Assembly (NCBI GenBank): GCA_964006375.1
Contig: OZ023262.1
Span: 95,210,976-95,274,975, forward strand
Direction of reading: 5' to 3'
Origin: Tillus elongatus
Taxonomy: Eukaryota > Arthropoda > Insecta > Coleoptera > Cleridae
Length of the DNA stretch: 64,000 nt
Shown: one piece after another, positions 25,040 through 40,230 of the stretch
Numbering within the stretch: the stretch's first letter is position 1
Layout: the number at the start of each line of letters is the position of its first letter
Program-made: the position numbers and the translations under genes
Notes under the pieces: generated by a model
What the model saw: the letters and a program-made list of their open reading frames with translations, nothing else
Databases searched by the model: none
Told to the model about the DNA's origin: nothing

Positions 25040-25735
25040 TTGTGAGGGTTGTTGTATTAGCTTATATAGGTTTTGTAGTAATTTAAGTAAATCAAAATTA
25101 CAAGATGTTGATTTGACATGTAAAAATTATCAACGAGAAGTCAAAGTTTATATTTATACAGGTCAAATGCGGAAAAAGTTGCTAGAAAAAATAACACCAG
25201 GCACAAGCGAAGTAATTTGTGTGCAAACGAGGTCTTAAAGTGCTTCAAAATTAAATGAATTAAAGTTTTATTGAATATTACGATACAAAAATCAAACCCA
25301 CACTGCTTTTCAACAAGGAAAATAAACATTAAAAACATTTATATTCAAAAGAAATTGCAACACAACTGTTCATCATTTAATGCAGAATATAATGATAGGT
25401 AGAAAATTTGCACAGAAGTCATTTAATGAAAAATGGACGTTTTAATGAAAAAGGAATATGTTAAATAATATTGAATATTAATAATTTAAGAATTACAGCT
25501 TAAAAATTTCTTTCAGGTAGTTACCTGGATTTGCATTGTCTCCATGGAAAGGGACAGAAGAAAAGCGAAAATCTACAGGAATATGTTTGAAAACAGTGAA
25601 ATCGTTCTTGTTTGGTGAGCATTGAAGCAAGCAACACGCTGTTAAACCCGCTCTTGAACGTGTAATAAAAGGTGCGGTATTCAGGGGCCTGTAGAACGTA
25701 AAGTGTGACGTCTGTACAATAAAATAGGGAGCAGC
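25040..25735. other. No gene recognised
   Basis: AT-rich; small open frames on the minus strand (25,141-25,338; 25,493-25,741) have no recognised similarity. Confidence 0.5.
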
Positions 25736-25834
25736 AAACACATTTATATCACTGTAAAACGAGTATAATAATCCAGCTATAAGAGTCTTATAGCTGGATT
25801 ATTATACTCGTTTCACAGTGATATAAATGTGTTT
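25736..25834. repeat. Near-perfect 49-bp palindrome
   Basis: Arms 25,736-25,784 and 25,786-25,834 separated by one base, with a single mismatch. Could form a long hairpin or cruciform. No coding content. Confidence 0.95.
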
Positions 25835-26159
25835 TAGCATTAAAAACAATATATTTACTTGTGAAACGAAAAACAAACCCATGTGTAGCATCTTTAGCCT
25901 AACATTATAATTGGCATTAGTGAATTAAACTAGTTTTCAAGTAAAAACAAAACACATTGCCAACCGCGAAGTCACTAAAGGTGTTTGATCCAATTTTTTA
26001 GTTCTTACACAAATACAGCTGGCGTCCTATACTGATGTGGGTCGTGGCGACATGGACGAGTAAACAGAAACAATTTTAATAATTTTTGGTAGACGTGACA
26101 TGTAACCTGTGTTGCATAATGTTGTTTTGAAATTAGGAAGTACCTAATGATAATATAAA

Positions 26160-26579
<420 letters not shown>

Positions 26580-26585
26580 GTGTGT

Positions 26586-26917
26586 TTTGTTTTTTTAACG
26601 TCGGCCTATTTCCGCGACTATGGCCCATCATCGACGCCTGGGAACAGTTTCACCTCACTATCCTGGAAATTTTTCCGAACCCCTGCCTTTCTGTAAGGAG
26701 GGTGCCCAACATCGCATGGACACGGGACCGACGGCTTCACGCCCCCTCCGAAGGGCGGAACGTGCAGACATTCAACTTGCTCAAATAGAATGCCAGAACC
26801 TCGGTTGATGTTAATTTTACAGTTTGTACTGAAAAACTGAAAGGAGTACCCTGGGATCGAACCCAGTACCCTTCGATTCAGAGGCACACATTCTTACCTC
26901 TGAACCACCGAGGTTCT
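26586..26917 (-). mobile_element. tRNA-derived SINE, copy 2
   Basis: Same family as 19,638-19,975, opposite strand. Head CGGTGGTTCAGAGGTAAGAA; B box GGTTCGATCCC at 26,853-26,863; end GTCGCGGAAATAGGCCGACG followed by A-rich tail and (CA) repeat. Flanks are (TA)n-rich, so the target duplication cannot be read. Confidence 0.85.
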
Positions 26918-26983
26918 ATATATACATTTAAACAACTATACAATATATACATATATACATATAGCCCCAATAAGACCATAACA

Positions 26984-26986
<3 letters not shown>

Positions 26987-27078
<92 letters not shown>
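26987..27078. repeat. (TA)n array
   Basis: 92 bp, right of SINE copy 2 after 70 bp of imperfect TA-rich sequence. Confidence 0.97.
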
Positions 27079-27079
<1 letters not shown>

Positions 27080-27080
<1 letters not shown>

Positions 27081-28060
27081 GTTTTAAGGTATCGATCGTC
27101 TCATAAGCGAATATTTTCTCGACATATTTGTTAAAAACAGAATACGGTGAATTATTGGCGTGCGCAGACTTCAAAAAGCAAGTCATCAAACTTTAAAAGA
27201 ACTGTAGTGTGAACAACCATTATACGAAAACCAAAAAGTTATGCACATAACTTAGCAGGGTTTATCAAAGTCTATTAGCCATACAGTAAAAACACAAAGT
27301 TGTGTATTGTGTTAATATACTCAATAGCACATAGTTGCCGCTTGTTTAGTGAACACAAATGAAGTTTTGGGGTCTCGTGGTATAAAAAACGTTTTATCGG
27401 CGATGTAGCAAAGTTGTTTATCCCTCCGAATATAAAGTAATCAGGCAAATTATATGCAATATCTGTTCGGCGATTGCGAGTAAGTACTTAGATGCGTCTA
27501 ATGGATTTTCTATGTTCCCCAATGCATGGCAAGAGTTGACAGAAAGCTCTCATTCTCCCAGCCTAACCAAACTCTCAGACGCGGGAACAATCGACAACAA
27601 ACGACTAACTTGATAATGCAAACTTAATAATAACTTAGTTCAAACTAATAAATTAGCTCTGGGGCTTTTGCTTACTTAAATGAGTCGTGGTTAATTTAAA
27701 AGTTTTTGACTTTTTTCGAGGACGTGGAACGTAAATAATTATTGCTTTAAGTTTGTCATTAGTACATTTCTTTCGAACGACATCGGTAAAAGCAGGGAGG
27801 TAAAACAAGACCATTAGAACCGCTCTGCTTTGGGATCTTGAAAAGTTAATAAGCTTGTCGGCTGTAGACTTTGAAATAAACACAAAGTTATCGATGCTGC
27901 CAAGTCATGTTACTACAGCGTGATCTGCCAATACATATTTCATCGACGGGTATTTTAAAAGCGTTAAGTTTCAACCATATGCGATACATTTTTGTGTTTT
28001 TTTATGTACGACATTACATTTTTTGCCTCTATCTATATGCAACAATACTTATTATCTTTG
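27080..28060. other. Unassigned, weak coding look on minus strand
   Basis: Short minus frames (TCFLKSAHANNSPYSVFNKY near 27,150 and LINFSRSQSRAVLMVLFYLP near 27,800) look somewhat protein-like but match no family I recognise. Possibly transposase debris. Confidence 0.3.
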
Positions 28061-28069
28061 TTTGGTAGA

Positions 28070-29951
<1,882 letters not shown>

Positions 29952-29992
29952 TTTATTTGTTTGCTGTACTTTTTATGATTGTTTATTGGTTT

Positions 29993-30024
29993 GCGTGGAC
30001 TGCAGTTTCGAACCATCAGCACGC
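29993..30024 (-). ncRNA. Hammerhead motif with truncated stem II (minus strand)
   Basis: Minus strand order: GCGTG (30,024-30,020), CTGATG, GTTC, GAAA, CTGCAG (30,005-30,000), TC, CACGC (29,997-29,993). Stem I GCGTG/CACGC pairs fully. Compared with 16,681-16,724 about 13 nt of stem-loop II are missing, so it should not cleave. The 3' flank leads into a 179-bp (TA)n array, as in the PLE copy. Confidence 0.7.
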
Positions 30025-30041
30025 TACTCATGAGTAGGGAG

Positions 30042-30074
30042 CTGATGATGAACCGGGACGGTCTGAAAGCTGTC
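30042..30074 (+). ncRNA. Hammerhead-like core (plus strand), head to head with the previous
   Basis: CTGATGA (30,042-30,048), GAACC-GGGAC-GGTCT (30,050-30,064) and GAAA (30,065-30,068), then GCTGTC. Both conserved boxes are intact; stem II pairs ACC with GGT. After GAAA the sequence belongs to the foldback element, so helix III and the second strand of stem I are probably not native. Confidence 0.55.
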
Positions 30075-30689
30075 TGTTTGAAGCCATATCCCCATTAAAC
30101 CCTTCCTACGCCGCACAGCACCCCTATTTGCCCCAGGTCAGGGAACTTCCTTGGGGGGTATGAACAAGAAGTTTTTCTTGTGGTTTATGCAACGAGGGTG
30201 ATCCTATGCACACGAGGGGGAAGGAAAATGCCTACGACGAAGCAGAATACCCCCCCCCCCCCCGGGGCTCGACTTGTGGGGGGATGCTTCGTCGTGGGGA
30301 TTTTTCTTCCCCCTCGCGTGCATACAACCACGCTCGTTGCATACAACCACCCTCGTTGCATTAACCACAAGAAACATGTCTTGTTCCTACCCGCCAAGGA
30401 AGTTACGGCACCTGGGGGTTTGGGGTCCTGTGCGGGGGTAGGCAGGGTTTAAGGGGGATATGGCTTCAAGATGTGCAAAATACAGCTTTCAAGCCGGTTT
30501 TGTTCGAATTTTCTGCTCATAATCCCCTTTTACTAATTACCCCGCCCAGCACCCCTACCCACTTCTGGTCCCGTAACTTCCTTGTGGGGTGTGAACAAGA
30601 AATTTTTCTTGGGGTTTGTGGATCCAGGGGGGGGTGGCTAGGCAGGTTTCTGAAAACAGTTTTTTCAAAAGCGTTCGGGAGCTAAACTG

Positions 30690-30690
<1 letters not shown>
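30063..30690. mobile_element. Foldback (long inverted repeat) element, copy 1
   Basis: Inverted arms about 30,063-30,246 and 30,284-30,500 around a C/G-run loop. The right arm continues outward to ~30,690. Shared words: GAAGCCATATCCCC, AACTTCCTTGG, GTGGTTTATGCAACGAGGGTG, CCTACGACGAAGCAG. The left outer arm is cut off at 30,063 by the hammerhead block. Copy 2 lies at 55,372-56,190. No coding potential recognised. Confidence 0.8.
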
Positions 30691-31649
<959 letters not shown>

Positions 31650-31650
<1 letters not shown>

Positions 31651-32630
31651 AAATGTGTTTTGATGATTTATGTCGTCCAAGTGTACTTATCAGTGCTCAT
31701 CACAGGTTACAACCTTCACTTAGTATGTAAATTATAGTAAGATATAAAACCATTTTATCCACCGGGTTTAACATTTTATATAGCAAAGTTTATAAGTATC
31801 TTATATTTAGTTATCTACAAAACCATAAGCTTTTACAATAATAAATAATTTTATAGCACATTTCAATTAGCACCTTTTGAAGTATAAAAAAAAGTTGGGT
31901 ATTATAATAATTGAACTATATTATGAAAATTCGCATCTCTAACGCACTTGCTACGTCAGGACTTTTAATTTAATAAATCATATATCAGCTCATAGTGGTT
32001 CTAATCGTATAAAAATAAATCTGTCAGTCTAACTTTAGGAGATTTAGTAAGTCTTTCCGGGCATCACCATACTAGAAGGCGCACATCGTCAATCTTCAAG
32101 AAGATAACAAAAAAGACAAGGAAATACACCAAGGAACCGAAGTGGCTTGTATATATCCCGGAACTTGTATACGATGACAATAGAAAGTGTTGGAAATCTA
32201 TCAATTTTAATGATCCTTGTAACGAAAAACTTCTTCCGACACGTGCCGCTAATAGAAATGTCTAAAGCGAACGCGCTGTGACAAACACGTATATCTTATA
32301 CGTGTTTGTCACATGAGTAACAATTTTATTCGCCTCACAACTCAATCTGTGCAGCTGGTAGCCGCTATAAGATCGAACATCTAACATCCAATATAGAGGA
32401 CCGATCTAGCTGACGTTACAGGAAATCAAGCTTTTCACATACGCATTTATATGCAGAACTGTTTTCAAAAGTCGAGAAGTGATTTAAAGTGGAGTTGCTG
32501 CTTAAAATAATTTTAAGCCGCTTTCATGGATACAGATGCTTCACATTTTTCAATATTTACATCACATTTCGTAAGTTGGAACTTGCCTTAGAATCGCTTG
32601 TGTAAAAGTGTATAATCTATCATGTATTTT
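31650..32630. other. No gene recognised
   Basis: Contains an inverted relative of 40,040-40,115 (ATGAGCACTGATAA block) and the palindrome at 32,277-32,313. Confidence 0.5.
32277..32313. repeat. 17-bp palindrome with 3-nt spacer
   Basis: TGTGACAAACACGTATA, TCT, TATACGTGTTTGTCACA. Perfect arms; could be a small hairpin or a regulatory dyad. No neighbouring gene. Confidence 0.9.
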
Positions 32631-32751
32631 TAGTGAATTTTTATTTTAAAAAAATCACTAATAGAGAGGTACGGATGGTGAGACTTTGCAATTTTTTTGT
32701 CAAATGAAGGCGATTTAGGACCCTTAGAACCCATATCCGGGGTCAGTTTTA

Positions 32752-32754
<3 letters not shown>

Positions 32755-32847
<93 letters not shown>
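32755..32847. repeat. (TA)n array
   Basis: 93 bp after a pre-array module. Confidence 0.97.
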
Positions 32848-32849
<2 letters not shown>

Positions 32850-33060
32850 ATAGAGTAAAACCGTTAGTGAAATTAAACTGAATTATATTTGACATAGCTA
32901 AAGAGATAGTAATTTTAGTGCGCTGATTATCAAAAACTGACATTAGTGTGGCGACATCAGCTTGTATTTTGTTGAGAGTCGTTTGCACTTTTGCATCTTA
33001 ACAACAAGTATTTTGCGCAATTTAGCACAACTATTCACGAAAAAAAAAAGACGGACCAGA

Positions 33061-33061
<1 letters not shown>

Positions 33062-33106
<45 letters not shown>
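33062..33106. repeat. (TA)n array
   Basis: 45 bp; no repeat-family module directly beside it. Confidence 0.97.
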
Positions 33107-33109
<3 letters not shown>

Positions 33110-33294
33110 TATTTAGGGGGTTTTTTTTATACAAGATAAGGTTATCTTAAATAGAATGATTTAATTAATGAATTTTCTTTAAAAAAACTCACTCTTGAGG
33201 AGATTCCGACTTTTGAATTTTGAAAAAATTTCTTCAAATGAACGCAAACTAGGACCCTAGCACCCATATCCGGGGTCAGTTTCAATCTTTATAT

Positions 33295-33298
<4 letters not shown>

Positions 33299-33366
<68 letters not shown>
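33299..33366. repeat. (TA)n array
   Basis: 68 bp in the most complete repeat copy. Confidence 0.97.
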
Positions 33367-33369
<3 letters not shown>

Positions 33370-34639
33370 ACCGATAACTAAAAAAAATGGGCCGATTTCA
33401 ATCAAATTCGGTGAGTAGAATTCTGCGTGTGGCTGTGTGCAAGTGGCTTGGATTAGTTCGTTAGCCAGGAAAATCGGCACAGGTTTTCCCGGAAAATTTT
33501 CTTTCGGAAAAAACGTATATCTCTGGAGCTAACGGTATGGTAAGGGCAACCAATGTTGGTACGCGTTTTTGTATTATAAATACACGTGCCAAAATTTAGG
33601 TCTGTAATTTAAAAGACTGAAAAGTTATGGACATTTAAAGAAAGAAAATTTGGGTGTTTCCTTAAGACGTCAACGTCGCGATTTGAAACGTTAAAAATCG
33701 CAACATTTAGGCAAATAACCTGAAACTAATATGGATTATCTAAAGAAAATGTCTCAAGAAGAGTGTTCCGCAAGCCCTTAGGTTTCAGCCTTAACCGTCA
33801 CTGTCCTTCATTTTACTAAAGTATTTACACAAAATTCATTTCAAATAGACCCTTTCCTTAAAGCTTTGGCTGTAGGCTTGGTTAAGTTGATGCTTTGGCT
33901 TAGGGTTAGTTAAGTTTGTGGTTTAACGGTCTATAATTTTTAGATAATTTTCGTAGAAAAAATTCGTTAATGAGGAGACCGCGACTTTTGAATTTAAAAA
34001 AAATTCTTCAAATGAGCGCAAACTAGGATCTCTAGAATCCATATCCGCGGTTACTTTCAGTTTTTATCTGTTTGCATATATACAAGGTCGCGCATTTCTA
34101 CGGTAAAGCCCAATATAATTGTTACTATACAAGATACAAGAAGAAATTGTAAACGTTATTTATAGGGTGTCTTAAGCTGCATCTTATAAACATATTTGTC
34201 AATCACCATAAGTCGTTGGTGATCCCTACAATTGTTTCTTTCAAACACCCTCATATTATTGCATTTTTGCATTTTTCATCGAAATGCATGTTTGTAAGAA
34301 AAAAATCGAAACCCAGTAAGTGCGGTTTGATGTCGAATTTTCATTAACTCATTGAAGATTCAATAACTCAGTTATTTGCTTTTAACCTAAGGTTTGTTGG
34401 CTAGGAAACCAGTTTTCTCGGAAACATTTAAAGTTTATTTTCGGAAAATTTTTGCACATCTTCGAATAATAAGTAATTTTGATAAAACATAGTACATTTT
34501 TCTACTATTTAGGCTATACCAGTAACTATATTGATGCCCTGCTTGCATTACAGAGACATATTTGCTATTAAAAAGATTCATATGAAGGTTCACTTCCATA
34601 ACGCACTTGCTGCGTCTAGACTTTTTCATTATGTACTGT

Positions 34640-35440
34640 TGCTCTTTTAACCAATAGGCATTGGTGTTGAGAAATTACTGACGCATGCAGATACTTTTAT
34701 ACCCAATTTATAACAAAGCTTTCGTTTTATGTGTATTTGCGTTTGAGGTTAGTATAAAGGTTAATCTGACTACGGTCCTGAAGACATCTTCGTACTCATC
34801 TCTTATCGAAATCCGTAGTATTTTAAATGGTTCACTAATGGTTTCTCCGAATGGTAATTTAAATCGTGACATGAACCTCTATGTTACCTGGCTGCTATCT
34901 GGTGATTATGTCACCGGGGTGATTTACTAGTGTTCGGGCCTCATGACACCCGTTTAACGGCTATCAAATGCCGGTGAACTACCATCTCACGCGTGCCTCA
35001 GATGCGTGACTCTCAGATTATGGAGTCGACGTCAAGAAAAATCACTAGTGCTACTGCTCGTTTACCTACAACTTTTTACTGTCGCTTACTCGTTTTACAA
35101 CCTTTTATCAAACGCACTAACAAAACTCGAAGTAATTGTTGTAATTAAATAAAGATTTTATAGGCCATTTTGTAGGACAATATAATGATTCACAAACAAG
35201 AACAATATAAAAAAGTAAAAGAGGCAAATGTCTTAGGCTACCGATTTTTCTTTCATCATTAAAGACCTGGCTACAACAAAGAGGCAGCTCCATTTTCAAT
35301 GACTTTACACAGGCAACAAAAAACTGACCTGACACCTCCTTCTAAATATGATATTATTTTTTGTAAATGTAAATATATTGTTGGAATACATCCTCGGCAA
35401 GCTAATTATCGATTTAACATAAAAGTAAACTCTCTCTAAT
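34640..35440. other. No gene recognised
   Basis: A less AT-rich stretch at 34,760-35,040 with no homology seen. Confidence 0.5.
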
Positions 35441-35565
35441 TATCATTTATTAGTGATTTTTTTTTAATCACCAAGGAAGAGATCCCGACTTTTGAATTTT
35501 GAAAAAAAATCTTCAAATGAGCGCGAAAGAGGCCTCCAGAACATATCCGGGGTCAGGTCAGATCA

Positions 35566-35570
<5 letters not shown>
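35440..35570 (+). repeat. (TA)n-bearing repeat, pre-array module
   Basis: AAGAGATCCCGACTTTTGAATTTTG and CATATCCGGGGTCAGG before (TA)n. Confidence 0.7.

Positions 35571-35655
<85 letters not shown>
35569..35655. repeat. (TA)n array
   Basis: 87 bp between a pre-array module and a transposase fragment. Confidence 0.97.
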
Positions 35656-35658
<3 letters not shown>

Positions 35659-35720
35659 CGTCATAATGCGCGGCGGCACCATATTGTTGTAAAAATTTTA
35701 AATACCGTGTCTATAAAGTA
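35655..35720 (-). pseudogene. Small transposase fragment related to the 36-37 kb element
   Basis: AACGTCATAATGCGCGG and ATTGTTGTAAAAATTTTAAATACCG resemble 36,547-36,563 and 36,652-36,676 of the neighbouring transposase. It directly follows a (TA)n array. Confidence 0.45.
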
Positions 35721-35999
35721 TCGCATAAATTTAATAAGTGAAAGTGACCATTACTAGAGAAAATTTAAAAACAGGTCGATTTTTATTTTCAAAAACCAAC
35801 TTTTTGTTATAAAAATCTCACCCCATCGTAACACCTCTTCAAGCTACCCTTTTAAAATTTTGAATGTTTTTTAAAGCTAATTTAAATCTAGATTCAGCAA
35901 CACCAATTTTTTGTAGGAATAAAATAAAGTGAGTAATAACATTTTTATTATCAGTAACACCTCACACAAGTGAAGCCTATAAAGAATTACATAGTTTGG

Positions 36000-37214
36000 T
36001 GTTATCTAACCAAATATTTGAAATACCCGCCTTTTTGTGTCTGAAAAAATCCCAAACGGTCAACAAATTCTTGCTTGACTCTATTTATATCTCTGGAAAA
36101 ATGTTGATATATTCAGTTCTAATTCTTGTTTTTAATTCATCGAGAGTATCTGGTTTACTTTTGAATAATACATTACACACCCCACAGAAAAAAATAAGGG
36201 AGTTAGGTCAGGCGATTTTGCTGGCTACTAGATTGCACCACGGCTGTCGATCCATTTGTTTGAAAATTGCTGATCCTAATAGTGTCGAACATTAACGACA
36301 TAATGCGCGGAAACACTATCTTGTTGATACCGCAAGTGATGATTTACCATGGTGATATATTCAGTTCTAATTCTTGTTTTTAATTCATCGATAGTATCTG
36401 GTTTACTTTTAAATAATACATTCTTCAAATGACCCCACAGAAAAAAAAATAAGGGAATTAGCTCAGGTGATTTTGCTGGCTACTAGATTGCACCACGACT
36501 GTCGATCCATTTGTTTGAAAATTGTTGATCCTAATAGTATCGAACATTAACGACATAATGCGCGGGAACACTATCTTGTTGATACCGCAAGTGATGATTT
36601 ACCATAGCATTTTGTCCATCAGGAAATAAGTTCAGTAACACCCTAATTAGATATTGTTGAAAAAATTTTAGATATCGTGGTCCATTTATAGTTCCGTCAA
36701 AAAAGTAGAGACCAATAATCCTACTTCTAACAACCTGCCCAAACATTTACCTTTTGTGGATAGTGTGTGTGATTTTGTGGCGTCCATCATGCCTTTCATT
36801 TTGCTAACTATCTGTAGTTTTGACGGTTACCTTCTACATGTAGTGTAAAAGTAGATTCGTCCGCAAACAGCATATTTGGTACTTGCAAGGAGTTATCATT
36901 ACATTTATCTATTAATGTTGCACAAAACTGTATAATTCAGTCTGTATCGTCGTTGGATAGCTCCTACAAGGCTGTATTTTACTAAAATCAAGCTTTTCAA
37001 GTTTTAATACATTTTGTGCCATCTGAAAATGAATTCGCTTGTCTCGGCCCATTTGCCGACCACTACTGAGGGAATACTCTTTCACTGCCAATAAAACGTT
37101 TAATTTCACTTCTTCACTTATAAACCGGCAACCTGTTTTTGACAAGTCTTCCACTCTAGACGTTTCTCGAAATTTATTATCTATTCGACTCTCTGTTGAT
37201 TGATTGATAGTCAA
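36000..37214 (-). pseudogene. Mariner-like transposase of the 1.84-kb element
   Basis: From 37,214: KFRETSRVEDLSKTGCRFIS and EEVKLNVLLAVKEYSLSSGR match the N-terminal DNA-binding region. Then come a frameshifted stretch and FADESTF-like residues near 36,860. IIGLYFFDGTINGPRYLKFF (36,531-36,746) and QQDSVPAHYVVNVR are the second catalytic region with the DGAPAH motif altered to DSVPAH. The end reads NVLFKSKPDTLDELKTRIRT near 36,130. The last third is duplicated in tandem. Multiple stops and shifts; not functional. Confidence 0.75.
36108..36606 (-). repeat. Tandem duplication, ~248-bp unit, in the transposase
   Basis: Unit 1 about 36,108-36,357 and unit 2 about 36,358-36,606, over 90 percent alike by eye. 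Landmarks: ATATTCAGTTCTAATTCTTG at 36,108 and 36,357; GACATAATGCGCGG at 36,296 and 36,551. Confidence 0.85.
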
Positions 37215-37794
37215 ATCCGGCTATCTCGTGTTAAACAGAATACACACATCTGCCGGAGTTCGGATCCTGTTACTATAATCAATTATCATTGAATCTTCAA
37301 TTCTTTGAGCATTTTACCAAAAATTTGATAATTAATTTGAAAAGTCAAATTATACGTACTCACTTTGCACAACCAAACGCAAATTTATTACTATTACATG
37401 TAGCTTGTATCGCACAACTTTACCAAACTTATACTTGATTAGTTTTTATGACACATGTCACACAGCAGAGAATTGTCGATTGTTACAGATACGATATTGT
37501 ATACAATAAAATCTCTAGAATCCTTTTCGTACAAGAAGCCCAACATTTTGAACATTGCTTACTTTGTTCATTGTAGACTTTAAGATATTGAAGTATCATA
37601 TCATAAGTATAATATCAGTATCATAAGACTGGACTATGTAATTCTTTACCGGCTTCCCTTGCGTTAGGTGTTACTGATGATGTTATTATTCACTTTATTT
37701 ATTCCAACAAAAAATAAATAGTGTTGCTGAATAGAGAACTCTTTGAAGAGGTATGACGATAGGGGTAAGATAAGATTAATCAACAAAAACTCAA

Positions 37795-39910
37795 AAATGA
37801 GCCTTTTTTGATAAAATTTTTGGTGAGTATCTTCCTTTTGCAAATGGCTTGGATAAGTTGGGTAAGCAGGAAAATTGGCCCGGTTTTCCCGAAAAATTTA
37901 AAGTTTTCTTTCGGTAAATTTTTATTTCCCCGAAAATAAAGTCATCGCAACCAAATTTGGTACGCGTGTTTATGTCATAAATAGTATGTACAAAATGTCG
38001 ATCTGTAACTTAAAAGAGAAAAAAGTTATAAGCATTTAAAAAAACGAAATTTTCCTCTTAAAACTTCAACATCGCGATTTGCGACGTCAAAATTGCCAAC
38101 ATTTAGGCAAACTTATGCGGGTTGTATAGATAAAATGTCACAAGAAGAGTGTTTTACAAACTCTTGAGTTTCAGCTTCAATATTCATTGTCCTTTATTTT
38201 ACTAAACTATCTCCAGAAAATTCAATTCAAATAGATCCTCTCTCTGATGCTTTGGCAGTAGTTTCAGTTATAAAGTTTATCGTTTAATGGTTTATAATTT
38301 TCAGTCAATTTTTGTAGAAAACAAACACTAATGAGGAGACCGCGACTATTGAATTTTAAAAATATTTCTTTAAATGAGCGCGAACTCGGCACCGTGAAAC
38401 CCATATCGGCTTTTATATGTGAGAGTGTTGCGCATTTCTATGGTAAAACACAATATACCAGTTATTGTACAAGATACGAGAAAAAAATTGTATACATTAA
38501 TTGCAGTATGTCTTGCGCTCCATCTGAAAAAATTATAAAATATTTTGACATTATTTTGACAATCACGGGGTTTGCCATAAGTCGTTGGTGGTACAAAGTG
38601 TCTTTTTTAACACCCCTTATATTATTGTAATTATGAATTTTTGCCCGAATGTAATGCATGTTTGTAGGAAAAAAAATGATACCGTTAATCGTTTTCGAGT
38701 AATTTCAAATGCTTGGCAACTTTTCACATTTTTGGCACACATCAAATTTTGTACGCAGGTTAACAACATAAAAAGTCAACAAAAATTAAGATATGTAGGT
38801 TGAAAGAAGGAAGTTTTATGAATTTAAAGAAAAAGAAATTCGTTGCAACTGAAAAAATAAAATATTTTGTGCAGATAACAAAATGTGTTATTATACTACA
38901 GACACAGACTAATTTTCTTTGGTGCAAAAAGGTCAAGAAATGCCAGAAAAATTACTTTAGTTTCTAGTTTTTTCTCTTAAAATGGCAATGTCGCGACTTG
39001 AAACGTCAAAATTGTCAACTTTTAGACAAAGAACCTGAAGCAAACACGGGTTTTGTAGAAAAAAATGTCGCAAGAACTGTATTTTACAATTTTAATTTCA
39101 GTTTCAACCGTCATTTTTCTCCATTTTACTAAAATGTTTCCAGAAAATTCATTTCAAATAGAACATCTCTCTGATGCTTTGGCAGTAGTTTTAGTTTTAG
39201 AGTTTATGGTTAAATACTCATAATTTTTAGCCAATTTTCGTAGAAAAAATTCCATAGTGAAAAGATTACGACTTTTGGATTTCGTAGAAAAAAAAATTAT
39301 AGCATTCATTGTTTTCAAGCTATTTCACTTGTTTCACATTTTTGGCACATATCAAAAATTATGATACGGCGTTTTTACCAATATAGCAGAGTCCCATGAA
39401 AATGACGCATTCAGAAAGGTTTTATTTACATTATTCATGAAAAAAATACAATGATTTCATTTCCATAGAAATCGTTCTTTGTAAAGTTTTTGTGACATTT
39501 TGGTAATTAATCATAAATGTTTAATAAGTTATTGTAGAAAAGATAATGTTTTCGAATTTGCATGAAATTTTTTTTTACAAATTTTCATGAAAATTTTTGT
39601 AGGAATGTTTTCGATTCGGTTTTTGTGTGAATAATTATATAAGGGTAAGTGAGTAAATAGTTTGAAGAGGTTTGTTGGCCAGGCAAATCAGACCAGTTTT
39701 TTTCGGGAACATTTTATGTACATTTTCACAAAATTTTGTACTTTGTCAAGCAATAAAGTTATTTTCTTGAAATGTGGTACATTGTTTCTACTATATAGGT
39801 TATACTGCTAACTAAATTTGATGCCTACTTTCATTTAAAAAAACATATTCGATATTAAAAGCATTTTAATGAAAATTCACTACCATAATGCACTTGCTGC
39901 GTCCAGACTT
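37795..39910 (+). repeat. (TA)n-bearing repeat, forward, without the array
   Basis: GGTGAGTATCTTCCTTTTGC, CCCGGTTTTCCCG, ATCCTCTCTCTGATGCTTTGG and AACATCTCTCTGATGCTTTGG (twice), ending GCACTTGCTGCGTCCAGAC at ~39,908. Confidence 0.7.
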
Positions 39911-40114
39911 TTATTATTTTTAGGAAGTAGTGCTTTGGCTGTTTTGGAAACAACTGTGTTCTACATTTTTCATTTTTACTCAAAATTATAGCTTCAGTGC
40001 CTATAAATAAAGTTATGATTTGTGATGGTGTTAATAGTTGTGGTTTCTATATTTGCTAATCAAAGATTGGAACCTGTTATGAGCACTGATAACCTAAATC
40101 ACCACAACACATTT

Positions 40115-40230
40115 TAAAAAACCTGGCGGTCGCTTCACTAACCAAGTTAGTGTCTTGAGACGATGAAATATTCTGAATTTTTAATCGTCTAACTAACTTG
40201 GTTAGCAGAACAATCGTCAGGTTTTTTTAA
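40115..40230. mobile_element. Short MITE-like inverted repeat
   Basis: Arms about 55 bp (AAAAAACCTG...ACCAAGTTAGT versus its inverse ending CAGGTTTTTTT) meet around GAAATATTCTGAATTTTT. It is inserted in a sequence whose inverted relative is at 31,650-31,720. Confidence 0.65.

Larger units (their letters stand above)
32630..34630 (+). repeat. (TA)n-bearing repeat, most complete forward copy at 33,165-34,630
   Basis: All modules in order: CTTGAGGAGATTCCGAC, ATATCCGGGGTCAGTTTC, (TA)n, CACACCGATAACTAAAAAA, CAAGTGGCTTGG, GTTTTCCCGG, TGCGATTT.AAACGT-type part, AGACCCTTTCC, nested MITE, and GCACTTGCTGCGTCTAGAC. About 1.46 kb with the array. 32,630-32,760 is a second pre-array module. Confidence 0.8.
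35895..37733 (-). mobile_element. DNA transposon with ~100-bp TIRs
   Basis: Terminal inverted repeats of about 100 bp: 35,895-35,997 and 37,633-37,733. Reading inward both begin ATTCAGCAACAC and share GGAATAAA, AAAGTGA, TAATAACAT, ATCAGTAACACCT and AAAGAATTACATAGT. One broken transposase gene lies inside on the minus strand. No clear target duplication seen (Tc1/mariner would give TA). Confidence 0.75.

Noticed and set aside
30243..30265. Poly-C runs (also 55,763-55,780) as telomeric or special structure
   Set aside because: Simple C-run in the loop of the foldback element.
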